Assembly: GCF_030378205.1 (NCBI RefSeq)
Contig: NZ_CP127385.1
Coordinates: 3,326,001 to 3,390,000 of the forward strand
Source: Bradyrhizobium sp. NP1
GTDB taxonomy: Bacteria; Pseudomonadota; Alphaproteobacteria; Rhizobiales; Xanthobacteraceae
Length of the DNA: 64,000 nt
Reading direction: 5' to 3'
Shown here in pieces: positions 32,241 through 41,065 of the stretch. Each line of letters opens with the position of its first letter. Within the stretch, counting starts at the first letter, position 1. Position numbers and translations under genes: made by a program. Under the pieces are notes generated by a model that saw only the letters and a list, made by a program, of their open reading frames with translations, made no database searches and was not told where the DNA came from.

Positions 32241-32305
32241 TGACGTGGGCGTCGCAGTGCTGCGGCGACATCGAAAACCATCGCCGCCACGCTGGGAGGA
32301 TTCCA

Positions 32306-33895
32306 ATGCCGTACCGCCCACATGGGCCCATGGTGGTGTTTCTGTTCTGCCTGCTCGGCCTTATCGCCATGGCGCGGCCCGCGAGCGCGGAAGTCACGCG
32401 GATCGAGTTCACGTCGAAGCAGCCTTTCGGCACATTTCGCGCCGGCGACTATGTGATCTGGCAGGGCAAGATCCACGGCGACCTTGCGCCGCAAGAAGCC
32501 ATTCCGGGGATCGACAAGGCAGCGCGCAATGAACGCGGGCGCGTCGACTACTCGGCGAAGATCGTTCTCGTGATGCCGGCCGCTCCTCGCGCCGGCAACG
32601 GCGCATTGCTGGTGGACGTGCCCAACCGTGGCCTCGCCAACGCGGAGATGCTCTATAACTCGCCGCGCGATATACCCTTCCTCTCCGGCACATTGGAGCA
32701 GGGCACGGGCTTTCTCCAGGATCACGGCTTCACGGTCGCGGAGGTTTATTGGGAGCTCGGACAGGGCGCGGATCTGCCTTCGTTCGCCGACGGCGACGGC
32801 AAGACACACTACGTCGAGGGGGTGGGCTTTGCGATCGTGCGCGACGCCGCGGACTTCCTCGCGCACGCGGCCACCGACAGCGCCGGATCGCCCAACCCGC
32901 TCAACGGCGCGATCAATCGCGTGCTCGCGAGCGGCAGGTCCCAGGATGGACGGTTCCTGAAGTCCTTTCTGCTGAACGGCTTCAACATGGTGGGCAACCG
33001 GCGCGCATTCGATGGGATGCATGTGTTCGTCTCGGCCGCGGGCCTTCTGCCGATCCTGCAGATGGGCCTTGGGCCGAATTCGAGCGGCGCCGATGCTCCC
33101 ACCTTCGCCAATCCGGACTTTCCCGGGGTGAATGACGGGCCGCTCACGATCGGTGAGATCACGGCCAAGGTCGAGGCGCGCCGCGAGGTCCCGCCGAAGA
33201 TGCTGCTGGTCACCTCGACCACGGATTACTATTCGCTACGGGCTTCGCTCGGTCGCACGGGCGCGTCCGGAACCGCGGATCAGCCGCTGCCTGCCAATGT
33301 GCGGATGTACGACATTGCCGGTGGGTCGCATGTGATCGTTCCCAAGGCGCCGACCTGCACGTTGCCGCCCGGCCGTATCGATTGGGCCCCGCTGTCGCGA
33401 GCCCTGCTGTTGCACCTTGATTCATGGGTCGGTCGCAACGCCGAGCCGCCCGCGAGCGAACTGATGCCACTCGAGCCTGCGAGCGGCGAGCCACCCGCGC
33501 TGCGTGCCCCGACCCGGCTTTCCGCCGCCGTGATCCAGGTGCCGAAGCGCGATCAGGACGGCAACGCGCTCGGCGGCGTGCGGCTGCCGGATCTCGCGGT
33601 GCCGACCGGCACCAACGGCGGGCAGAACCAACCGCAGACGTTCACCTGCATGCTGGTCGGATCCTTCTCGCCATTCGCGGCGACGAAGGCGGAACGAGAA
33701 CGCAGCGGCGACGCCCGCCCATCGATCGAGGAGCGCTATCACGGCCGCGATAATTACGTGAACCGGATCCGGATTGCCGCGCAGGACCTCGTGGCGCGCG
33801 GGTTCATGCTGCCGGAAGACGCGGCGGTGATCATTCAGGAAGCCGCGTCGAGCAACCTGTTCGCGCCCGCGCCCGCGAATGCCGAACCACGTTGA
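32306..33895 (+). CDS. Exported alpha/beta-hydrolase domain-containing protein
   Basis: A 529-residue protein starting at ATG 32306 (GGGAGGA 5 bases upstream) with a signal peptide (MVVFLFCLLGLIAMARPASA). It matches the long alpha/beta-hydrolase-domain family PF20091: FGTFRAGDYVIWQGKIHGDL, LLVDVPNRGLANAEMLYNSP, a large cap region, NRRAFDGMHVFVSAAG, and MYDIAGGSHVIVP with a catalytic His candidate. The in-frame extension upstream is the mmsA relic and is not part of the gene. Substrate unknown. Confidence 0.8.
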   Translation: MPYRPHGPMVVFLFCLLGLIAMARPASAEVTRIEFTSKQPFGTFRAGDYVIWQGKIHGDLAPQEAIPGIDKAARNERGRVDYSAKIVLVMPAAPRAGNGALLVDVPNRGLANAEMLYNSPRDIPFLSGTLEQGTGFLQDHGFTVAEVYWELGQGADLPSFADGDGKTHYVEGVGFAIVRDAADFLAHAATDSAGSPNPLNGAINRVLASGRSQDGRFLKSFLLNGFNMVGNRRAFDGMHVFVSAAGLLPILQMGLGPNSSGADAPTFANPDFPGVNDGPLTIGEITAKVEARREVPPKMLLVTSTTDYYSLRASLGRTGASGTADQPLPANVRMYDIAGGSHVIVPKAPTCTLPPGRIDWAPLSRALLLHLDSWVGRNAEPPASELMPLEPASGEPPALRAPTRLSAAVIQVPKRDQDGNALGGVRLPDLAVPTGTNGGQNQPQTFTCMLVGSFSPFAATKAERERSGDARPSIEERYHGRDNYVNRIRIAAQDLVARGFMLPEDAAVIIQEAASSNLFAPAPANAEPR

Positions 33896-34068
33896 GGGTC
33901 GCTCGACCACGTGGGCGAAGGCAGTCTGCCATACGTTCCAATTCGCAAATCCGCGAGAGCCTACGATTTCTCACTCAATCCCTCGGAGGTCGTCCGCTCT
34001 TGCTTCGATAACGGCCGTTTGTACCCGACACACAAAGTGACGGGATGGGCCAAAGGGCGAACTGCTCC

Positions 34069-35046
34069 TTATTCGATCACCTCGTCTGCACGGGTAAGAA
34101 TGGTTTCTGAAATACTCAAGCCGAGAGCTTTAGCTGCTTTGAGGTTGATGATGAGGTCGAACTTTACCGGCTGCTGAATAGGCATGTCAGCCGGCGTCGC
34201 TCCACGCAAAATCTTATCGGTAAACTCTGCAGCACGTCTGAAAAGGTCGATGAAGTTTGGTCCGTACGAAATCAGACCGCCTGCGTCCACGAATTCTCTA
34301 AAACCAAAGATTGTTGGGATCTTTGCGGCGGTAGCTGCTTTGATGATTTTTGATTTATTGGCATTTGTGAGGGGCTCACTCCACACATAAAGCGCGTCAG
34401 TTTGGCCCGAGACTGCTGCCATCGCTGCTTCAATACCGTCGGCTGTTTGGACCTCCAGTATGCTCGCTTCTAAGTTCAATTTGGCGGATGCCGTTCGAAT
34501 GCCAATCATCTCTTGCGTAACACCTGAGTAATTGGTGTTTACCAGTGCAGCGACACGGCCGACATTGGGAATAATTTCCCGTAACAATTCAAGACGTTTG
34601 CTGCTGAGTTCACTGGGCTGAATGGAAAGTCCTGTCACATTTCCACCAGGCCGGGCCAAGCTTCCGACGATTCCGTTGGCGACTGCATCGCCATAGGCGG
34701 CGAATACAATTGGAATGGTAGACGTGGCCTGTTTTGCGGCCACAACGCCGTATGCCGACGTAACGATCACGTCAACCTTTTGATGCACGAGCTCAGCAGC
34801 GAATTCGGTGGTTTGTCGAACGTCGCCTGCCGCCCAGCGATACTCGATCTTGATATTGCGTCCATCTGTCCAGCCAAGCTCGGACAGTCGCTGCGCGAAT
34901 GCCGCTACCCATGCGCCATGAGAAGCTTGTGTTCCTGCCACGAGGAAGCCGACGATCGGTAGCTTTTCCGACTGCTGGCTATGAGCCGCTGAGGTTAAGA
35001 CCACAGCAACGCTACCCACAGAAAGTATGAACTCCCGTCGCCTCAT
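34069..35046 (-). CDS. ABC transporter substrate-binding protein (PF04392)
   Basis: A 325-residue binding protein with the typical MRRREFILSVGSVAVVLTSA signal (start 35046). It shows KLPIVGFLVAGTQASHGAWV, LSELGWTDGRNIKIEYRWA, LVHQKVDVIVTSAYGVVAAK, LARPGGNVTGLSIQP, ISYGPNFIDLFRRAAEFTDK and a C-terminal KFDLIINLKAAKALGL. It is the full-length counterpart of the truncated gene at 1-832. No permease or ATPase gene is adjacent, so it is an orphan. Its base composition is visibly more AT-rich than the flanks, and it sits next to a recombinase relic, consistent with transfer. Confidence 0.9.
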   Translation of the reverse strand: MRRREFILSVGSVAVVLTSAAHSQQSEKLPIVGFLVAGTQASHGAWVAAFAQRLSELGWTDGRNIKIEYRWAAGDVRQTTEFAAELVHQKVDVIVTSAYGVVAAKQATSTIPIVFAAYGDAVANGIVGSLARPGGNVTGLSIQPSELSSKRLELLREIIPNVGRVAALVNTNYSGVTQEMIGIRTASAKLNLEASILEVQTADGIEAAMAAVSGQTDALYVWSEPLTNANKSKIIKAATAAKIPTIFGFREFVDAGGLISYGPNFIDLFRRAAEFTDKILRGATPADMPIQQPVKFDLIINLKAAKALGLSISETILTRADEVIE

Positions 35047-35154
35047 CCAATCATCCAGCGTGGAGGCCATCCCAGCGGATCAAACCATACGGAAAGCCGT
35101 TCGGCCAGTACGCCTATCAAGGGTCGTGCGGCCTAGGAGCGTCGGAAACGGGTC

Positions 35155-35905
35155 ATTCCCGTCGACATTGTCATGTCAGCTCCCGTCCAGGCCGAGACCG
35201 TGCGCCTGATCTTCGGCCTGGCGCGCGAGGGCAGCGGAAGCTCGGGGCCGATGGGCGTCAAGTTTATAGCCACGCACCTCGATGCATCAGGAATTCGCAC
35301 CCGCGACGGCGGACGCTGGGGTGTCGATGCCGTCCATAAGGTGCTGACCCGGACGACCCACATCGGCCGGTTGTCCGGGTCGCACCGTCCCCATGGAAAA
35401 ACTCGACAATCTGATCGCGGAGTACATCGAGCAGCGTTTGTTGCAGCCCAAGCGTCTTGAGCAACTTTTGTCGCACGTACTCGACCGCCGCACTGAGCGA
35501 GCGGAACGGCGAAAGTCGCACATCGCCGAATTGCGCAAGCGAGCGGCCGAGGCAGACGCCAAACTCAAGCGGGGATCGGATCGCCGAGCTGAAGGCCACG
35601 CGCGATCAGGCCCGCCTTGACGCGGAGCGGGCCGAGGATGCGATCGAACGGGCCGGACAAGCTATCACACCGCAGGCGCTAAAGACGTTTGCCAGGACAG
35701 CCCGCAAGCGGATGCGGACCGATGGCGGCGGCTACCGCCGCGACCACCTTCGCGCGCTCGCCCAACGGGTCGAAGTCGATCAGAAAGAACTGCGCATCAT
35801 GGGTTCGAAAAGCGCGCTCCTGCGCACGCTGGTCGCGGCTTCAAGCGCAAAAACGGCAGGTTTTGGCGTGCCCAGTTCTGTACCGAAATGGCGCGCTCGG
35901 AGAGA
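35155..35905 (+). pseudogene. Decayed serine recombinase next to tRNA-Arg
   Basis: Three fragments of one large serine recombinase. Fragment 1 (about 35155-35375): DIVMSAPVQAETVRLIFGLA, GPMGVKFIATHLDASGIRTR, DGGRWGVDAVHKVLTRTTHI. Fragment 2 (about 35378-35570, next frame): GRTVPMEKLDNLIAEYIEQR, ERRKSHIAELRKRAAEADAK. Fragment 3 (about 35570-35905, third frame): RIAELKATRDQARLDAERAE, DGGGYRRDHLRALAQRVEV, VPKWRA. The catalytic domain and zinc ribbon are missing, lost in deletions at about 35376 and 35570. The last codons run into the tRNA-Arg 3' end, probably the attachment site of the lost element. Confidence 0.85.
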
Positions 35906-35965
35906 TTCGAACTCCCGACCCTCGGAATCGAAATCCGATGCTCTATCCAGCTGAGCTACGAGCGC
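35889..35965 (-). tRNA. tRNA-Arg (anticodon TCG), with encoded CCA
   Basis: The minus strand reads GCGCTCG for the acceptor 5' arm, anticodon loop TTTCGAT (anticodon TCG, reading CGA), T loop GTTCGAATC and CGAGCGC-G-CCA at the 3' end. The cloverleaf is complete at 77 bases. The recombinase relic abuts its 3' end. Confidence 0.95.
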
Positions 35966-36014
35966 GTGGCCGTTCGGATATCAGAGTTGGCTGGTCAGTT
36001 CTAGAAGCTCGGTT

Positions 36015-36287
36015 CTAGAAGCAGGGGTGGCGTCGGCCGTCCTGGCCGATATAGGCGGCCGCGCCCTGGAAGCAGAGGTTGGACGAGGGGCCGTCATAAT
36101 AGGCGAAGGTGCCGGGCACCACGCCGGGACCGTAATTGTGGAGATAGCTGATCGGGTAGGGCAGCCCCCAGTGATGGGCGTGGTAATGGTGGTGGCGATG
36201 ACGGTGGTGGGGCGCCTCGTCGGCTAGGCTCGGCGCAAGCGAAGCCGCCAGCATCGCAGCAGCGGCAAGAACCCTCACTGTCATCAT
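36015..36287 (-). CDS. Small secreted His-rich protein
   Basis: A 90-residue protein, MMTVRVLAAAAMLAASLAPS, with signal peptide cleavage near LADEA, then a His cluster (HHRHRHHHYHAHHWGLPYP), GPGVVPGTFAYYDGPSSNLC and a terminal CF with a second Cys. ATG 36287 (or 36284) follows GGAGAAT. Periplasmic metal binding is suggested by the His block. Unknown function; a common type in this lineage. Confidence 0.7.
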   Translation of the reverse strand: MMTVRVLAAAAMLAASLAPSLADEAPHHRHRHHHYHAHHWGLPYPISYLHNYGPGVVPGTFAYYDGPSSNLCFQGAAAYIGQDGRRHPCF

Positions 36288-36512
36288 TTCGATTCTCCGC
36301 AACCCATGTCCCTGCCGGCCCGAAACCGGCCAATCCGGCTCCCTTTACCGCGAAATGGCCGAAAAAGCTGCGGAATTTCAGCCACAGGTGACAAATTTTG
36401 CCGTTTTGGGCATGCTTAACGAATTCCCAACACAGTCCCGCCAGAGTCTTTCGCTCTGGTCCCGCCCGGGATCCGCCTTTTTCGTGTTCCAGGACCGTTA
36501 TCCGATCCGACG

Positions 36513-36956
36513 ATGCGCATCACGTCCCTCGCCCTGTTGTGCCTTTTCCTTGGCTTGGCGCCGGCCCGCGCCGAGCTGCACATCACGCGCGACCATGGCG
36601 GCTATGTCGAGGAATACAAGGCCAAGTACAAGCGCATCCGCGAACGCGGCGAGCGCGTGATCATCGACGGCATCTGCAATTCGGCCTGCACGCTGGTGTT
36701 CGGCATCGTGCCGATGAACAAGATCTGCGTCACGCCGAAGGCGAGCATCGGCTTCCACCAGGCCTATTACGACAAGGCCTTCACCTTCGGCATCAAGGTC
36801 ACCAGCGTCGAAGGCACCTCCGACCTGATGTCCTATTACCCCGACACGGTGAAGGAGTGGATCCGCCGCAATGGCGGGCTCACCACCGAGATGAAGAAGA
36901 TCAAGAACGGCCTGGATCTCTGGAAGATCGTCGATCCATGTCCGGAAGAGTGGTGA
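36513..36956 (+). CDS. Periplasmic ClpP/crotonase-like fold protein (COG3904 type)
   Basis: A 147-residue protein with a signal peptide (MRITSLALLCLFLGLAPARA). The body has GGYVEEYKAKYKRIRERGER, VIIDGICNSACTLVFGIVPM, KICVTPKASIGFHQAYYDKA and WIRRNGGLTTEMKKIKNGLD. The 'CNSACT' segment at the nucleophile-elbow position and the following 'IGFH' strand are the signature of COG3904 periplasmic proteins related to ClpP/SppA folds. Ser of NSA and His of GFH could form a catalytic pair, but activity is unproven. Confidence 0.8.
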   Translation: MRITSLALLCLFLGLAPARAELHITRDHGGYVEEYKAKYKRIRERGERVIIDGICNSACTLVFGIVPMNKICVTPKASIGFHQAYYDKAFTFGIKVTSVEGTSDLMSYYPDTVKEWIRRNGGLTTEMKKIKNGLDLWKIVDPCPEEW

Positions 36957-37035
36957 TCTCCGGCAAACGCGAGGCGTCTGCCGGCCATCTTCGATCAGCA
37001 AGCTGAAGCGACGCTATCGCCGTCCAAAAGGACTT

Positions 37036-38163
37036 CTAGAACATCACGACGCCTCGGATCGACTCGCCGCGCTTCATCAGGTCGAAGGCGTTGTTGATCT
37101 CGGCAAGCGGCATCACATGCGTGATCATGGGATCGATCTGGATCTTGCCCTGCATGTACCAGTCGACGATCTTCGGCACGTCGGTGCGGCCCCTGGCGCC
37201 GCCGAACGCGGTGCCTTTCCACACCCGCCCGGTGACGAGCTGGAAGGGGCGCGTTGAGATTTCCGCGCCGGCCGGCGCGACGCCGATCACGATCGACTGG
37301 CCCCAGCCGCGATGACAGGCTTCCAGCGCCTGCCGCATCACCATGACGTTGCCCGTGCAATCGAAGGTGTAATCGGCGCCGCCGATCTGGTCGGCGCCTG
37401 ATTTCGTCATGTCGACGAGATGCGGCACGAGGTCCTTGCCGAGCTCCTTCGGATTGACGAAATGCGTCATGCCGAAGCGCTCGCCCCAGGCCTTGCGATC
37501 GTTGTTGATGTCGACGCCGATGATCATGTCGGCGCCGGCGAGCCGCAGGCCCTGGAGCACATTGAGCCCGATGCCGCCGAGCCCGAACACGATGGCTTTG
37601 GCGCCTTGCTCGACCTTGGCGGTGTTGATGACGGCGCCGATGCCGGTGGTGACGCCGCAGCCGATGTAGCAGACCTTGTCGAAGGGGGCGTCCTCGCGGA
37701 TTTTCGCGACCGCGATCTCCGGCAGCACGGTGAAGTTGGCGAAGGTCGAGGTGCCCATGTAGTGGTGAACAGGCTTGCCGCCGATGGAGAAGCGCGAGGT
37801 GCCATCAGGCATCAGGCCCTGGCCCTGCGTGGCGCGGATCGCGGTGCACAGGTTGGTCTTGCGCGACAGGCAGGAGGGGCACTGCCGGCATTCCGGCGTG
37901 TAGAGCGGGATCACATGGTCGCCCTTCTTCACGCTGGTGACGCCGCGGCCGACATCGACCACGATCCCTGCGCCCTCATGGCCCAGGATCGCCGGGAACA
38001 GGCCTTCCGGATCGGCGCCCGAAAGGGTGAACTCGTCGGTATGGCAGACCCCGGTCGCCTTGATCTCCACCATCACCTCTCCCTCGCGCGGGCCCTCGAG
38101 CCTGACGGTGGTGATCTCCAGCGGTTGGCCTGCGGCAACCGCGACGGCGGCACGAACGTCCAT
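37036..38163 (-). CDS. frmA: S-(hydroxymethyl)glutathione dehydrogenase / class III alcohol dehydrogenase
   Basis: A 375-residue zinc MDR enzyme. Catalytic zinc ligands are in GVCHTDEFTLSG (Cys) and ILGHEGAGIV (His-Glu), and the third in YIGCGVTTGIGAV. The structural zinc site is CRQCPSCLSRKTNLC, and the NAD site is VFGLGGIGLNVLQGLRLAGA with VDINNDRK. It oxidises the glutathione adduct of formaldehyde, and also reduces S-nitrosoglutathione. ATG 38163 follows GAGGAATTCC. It is divergent from the EamA gene. No esterase (frmB/fghA) neighbour in this window. Confidence 0.95.
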   Translation of the reverse strand: MDVRAAVAVAAGQPLEITTVRLEGPREGEVMVEIKATGVCHTDEFTLSGADPEGLFPAILGHEGAGIVVDVGRGVTSVKKGDHVIPLYTPECRQCPSCLSRKTNLCTAIRATQGQGLMPDGTSRFSIGGKPVHHYMGTSTFANFTVLPEIAVAKIREDAPFDKVCYIGCGVTTGIGAVINTAKVEQGAKAIVFGLGGIGLNVLQGLRLAGADMIIGVDINNDRKAWGERFGMTHFVNPKELGKDLVPHLVDMTKSGADQIGGADYTFDCTGNVMVMRQALEACHRGWGQSIVIGVAPAGAEISTRPFQLVTGRVWKGTAFGGARGRTDVPKIVDWYMQGKIQIDPMITHVMPLAEINNAFDLMKRGESIRGVVMF

Positions 38164-38244
38164 GGAATTCCTCGTTCTCTTGAGCTTTTCGCTATGTGAT
38201 ATCGGACGGCGACCCCTGCCGGGATCGGCCTTGCGGCCCAGCAT

Positions 38245-39141
38245 ATGATCAGGCAGGTAAGCCCGCAAATGAAACACGACTTTGACAAGCTTGCCGCGCG
38301 CGCGGCGCCGGCGGTTTTCGTTCTGCTCTGGAGCACCGGCTTCATCGGCACCAAATACGCAATTCATGGCGCGCAGCCGCTGACCTACCTCACCATCCGC
38401 ATGGTGCTGGTGGTGATCTTGATGGGAATCATTGTCGTCATCGCGCGGCCGAAATGGCCCGGCCGCAGCGGCATCTTCCACAGCGTCGTCGCGAGCCTGC
38501 TGGTGCACGGCTTCTATCTCGGCGGCACCGCGGTTGCGATCGCGCATTCGATCCCGGCCGGTCTCTCCGCCCTGATGCCCGGCCTGCAGCCGGTCCTGAC
38601 CTCGACGCTTGCCAATCGCTGGCTGGGCGAGCGCGTCACCGCGATACAATGGGTCGGACTGTTGCTCGGGCTCGGCGGCGTCGTGCTGATCATGCACAAC
38701 CGTCCGCTCACGGGCGATGCCGGCTGGGGCTGGCTTGCCTCCGCCGTATCGCTGATCAGCATCACACTCGGCACGCTCTATCAGAAGCGCTATTGCGGCG
38801 GCATCGACTGGCGCTCCGGCAATCTCGTCCAGTACATCGCGGTCATGATCTTCTTCGCCATCGGCGCGCTGCTGTTCGAGAACAATGAGGTGCACTGGAC
38901 GCAGGAATTCGTGCTCGCGGTGGCATGGCTTGCGGTGGTGCTGTCGATCGGCTCGATCGGCCTGCTGTACTGGCTGATCCGGCATTCGGCCGCGACCTCG
39001 GTGGCGAGCCTGTTCTACCTGGTGCCGGCCGTGACCTCGATCATGGCCTACGCCCTGTTCGGCGAGCAGCTGGATGCGATCGCGATCGCCGGCATGGCCG
39101 CCTGCGCCGCCGCCGTGCTGCTGGTGAACCGGCGCGCCTAG
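38245..39141 (+). CDS. EamA-family (DMT) transporter
   Basis: A 298-residue, ten-helix transporter with two EamA repeats: FVLLWSTGFIGTKYAIHGAQ, SIPAGLSALMPGLQPVLTST and SVASLFYLVPAVTSIMAYAL with the final FGEQLDAIAI. It differs from the paralogue at 19254. Substrate unknown. Its TAG stop is part of the CTAG that begins the repeat at 39138-39202, on whose other side the photolyase ends. Confidence 0.88.
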   Translation: MIRQVSPQMKHDFDKLAARAAPAVFVLLWSTGFIGTKYAIHGAQPLTYLTIRMVLVVILMGIIVVIARPKWPGRSGIFHSVVASLLVHGFYLGGTAVAIAHSIPAGLSALMPGLQPVLTSTLANRWLGERVTAIQWVGLLLGLGGVVLIMHNRPLTGDAGWGWLASAVSLISITLGTLYQKRYCGGIDWRSGNLVQYIAVMIFFAIGALLFENNEVHWTQEFVLAVAWLAVVLSIGSIGLLYWLIRHSAATSVASLFYLVPAVTSIMAYALFGEQLDAIAIAGMAACAAAVLLVNRRA

Positions 39142-39202
39142 AGCGTTTTCGAGCGAACTGGATACCGGTTCGCGTGAAGAAAACGAACCGAACACGTTCT
39201 AG
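39138..39202. repeat. CTAG-bounded palindrome supplying both convergent stop codons
   Basis: CTAG (39138-39141), AGCGTTTTCGAGCGAAC, TGGATACC, GGTTCGCGTGAAGAAAACG, a short tail, CTAG (39199-39202). The left CTAG contains the TAG stop of the EamA gene and the right CTAG the stop (CTA) of the photolyase gene. Removing the insert with one CTAG would leave the two genes overlapping in a single CTAG. Confidence 0.85.
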
Positions 39203-40656
39203 CCGTGGCGTGTGGCGGCGTAGGCGGCGAGCGCGCGCTCGCGGCCCAGCCTGTGATCGATGATCGGCTCCGGATAGGTCTTGCCAAGAATGACGCCGGC
39301 GCTCGCAAGCTCCAGCGGAGTCGCGCGCCATGGCTGATGGATCAGCTTGTCCGGCAGCTTTGCAAGCTCCGGCACGAAGCAGCTGACATAGGCGCCATCG
39401 GGATCGAACTTCTCGCCCTGCAGCACCGGGTTGAAGACGCGGAAATAGGGCGCGGCATCGGCGCCGCAGCCGGCGACCCACTGCCAGTTGGCGGGATTGC
39501 TGCCGGCATCGGCGTCGACCAGCGTGTCCCAGAACCATGCTTCGCCGAGCCGCCAGTCGATCAGGAGATGCTTGACCAGGAACGACGCCACCACCATGCG
39601 CACGCGGTTGTGCATGACGCCGGTATGCCAGAGTTCGCGCATCCCTGCGTCGACGATGGGATAGCCGGTCTGGCCACGCTGCCAGGCGCGCAGCGCGCGC
39701 GCATCCTGGCGCCACGGAAAGGCGTCGAAGGCCGGCTGCAGGTTGCGCGTGGCAAGGTCGGGCACATCGAACAGCAGGTGCCGGCAGAACTCGCGCCAGC
39801 CGAGTTCGCTCAGGAATTTGTCGACATCCGGGGCGAGGCGAGGCCGCTCGGCCGCGGCAAAGTGCGCGGCATGCCACACCTGCCGCGGGCTGATCTCGCC
39901 GAAGCGCAGATGTGGCGACAGCCTCGAGGTGGCCGGCCGGTCCGGCCGGTCGCGCGCGCTGGCGTATCCCGCCGCGTGGTCGAGAAACGCCTTGAGGCGG
40001 TCCTGCGCCGCGTCCTCTCCGGCCGTCCACGTCTCGCGCAGGCCAGTGGCCCAGTCGGGCTGCTGCGGCTCAAGGCCCCAGGCTTCGATCGTTTCACTTG
40101 GGGACGTGCCGGCCGGCCGCAGCGAGCGCGGTGCTGGCAGAGGCTTCGGCGGATCGCCGGCCGCCAGGACCCGCCGCCAGAACGGCGTGAACACGCGTGG
40201 GCCGCGCCCGTCCTTGTTTCTCGCTTCAGCGGGTGGGATCAGCAAATCGCCGGCAAAGCTTTGCGAGCGGACGCTGATCGTTGCGAGCGCGGCTTCAACC
40301 TCCCTGGCAACGGCCTGATGCGGCGCCTGCGCGATTTCATTCCAGAATACCGATCGAGCCTCGGTTTCGTGCGCGAGCGCGCCGATGATCTGCGCCGCCG
40401 GGCCCTTGCGCAGGATGAGCCGGCCACCAGCCTTGCCGAGGTTTTGCTGCAGGCAGCGCAGCGACTGCGCAAGCCACCAGCGTGCGGCGCCGCCGAGCGG
40501 CCTGGCCGCGGGTGGCCTCAACGCCGCGCTTTCCTCGTCAAGCACGTAAAGGCAGATCACAGGCAAGCCGGTGGCGACCGCCGCGTTGAGCGCCGGATGA
40601 TCGGAAAGCCGCAGATCATCACGGAACCAGACGATGACAGAATTCGAAAACGTCAT
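39199..40656 (-). CDS. phrB: Deoxyribodipyrimidine photolyase
   Basis: A 485-residue CPD photolyase. The N-terminal antenna domain (VIVWFRDDLRLSDHPALNAA) is followed by the helical FAD domain: LSPHLRFGEISPRQVWHAAH, FLSELGWREFCRHLLFD, RAWQRGQTGYPIVDAGMREL, and MHNRVRMVVASFLVKHLLID with WFWDTLVDADAGSNPANWQW. It repairs UV cyclobutane dimers with blue light. ATG 40656 matches the family N-terminus. It is a lone gene; there is no convincing ribosome site. Confidence 0.95.
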   Translation of the reverse strand: MTFSNSVIVWFRDDLRLSDHPALNAAVATGLPVICLYVLDEESAALRPPAARPLGGAARWWLAQSLRCLQQNLGKAGGRLILRKGPAAQIIGALAHETEARSVFWNEIAQAPHQAVAREVEAALATISVRSQSFAGDLLIPPAEARNKDGRGPRVFTPFWRRVLAAGDPPKPLPAPRSLRPAGTSPSETIEAWGLEPQQPDWATGLRETWTAGEDAAQDRLKAFLDHAAGYASARDRPDRPATSRLSPHLRFGEISPRQVWHAAHFAAAERPRLAPDVDKFLSELGWREFCRHLLFDVPDLATRNLQPAFDAFPWRQDARALRAWQRGQTGYPIVDAGMRELWHTGVMHNRVRMVVASFLVKHLLIDWRLGEAWFWDTLVDADAGSNPANWQWVAGCGADAAPYFRVFNPVLQGEKFDPDGAYVSCFVPELAKLPDKLIHQPWRATPLELASAGVILGKTYPEPIIDHRLGRERALAAYAATRHG

Positions 40657-41065
40657 GCTTGTCGGAGCGGTTTCAACGGCTTGCTGCGCCCACTTCGTTC
40701 TAATCAAGAGCCGACCATTAACCCGCTACCGCGGCTTGGCGGCGGCCTGTCGCAAAAGACTCCCTGATAGATTACGAACGCGCCCGGCTTGAGTTTCACG
40801 GTGCGCGGCCAGGCCGCGCGAAACCGTCCGCATGGCTCGCTAGCAGGTCTTGTGAAGAACGGCGCGGGCGCGCTCGCCGTCAGACCGGTCATCTATCGAC
40901 GCTGGTCGGTCTGACGGCGCTGGCGTTGCTGAAGCAATGGAACCGGGCGGCTGCGAGCGCCGACATCGCGTGGGGGGCGCCGGTGGCGGCGGTCGCCTCG
41001 ACCGCCGCCTTGTTGCGAACCGGCTCGCACCGCAAGCGCAGCCGGTTCGGAGAGCCTCCGCGCCG
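40657..41065. other. 409-base gap with one 12-bp inverted repeat
   Basis: Upstream of the photolyase and downstream of the peroxiredoxin, both on the minus strand. GCCGTCAGACCG (40876-40887) pairs perfectly with CGGTCTGACGGC (40907-40918), without a T tract. It could end the peroxiredoxin transcript or bind a regulator. Open frames here lack support. Confidence 0.5.

Noticed and set aside
36015..36287. His-rich small proteins (here and at 2012, 26308) as a metal-resistance system
   Set aside because: They are dispersed, have no shared promoter or transporter neighbours, and composition alone does not show a system.
40673..40698. EcfG-like motif upstream of the photolyase gene
   Set aside because: Spacing of 18 bases and AGAAC instead of GGAAC; not convincing.
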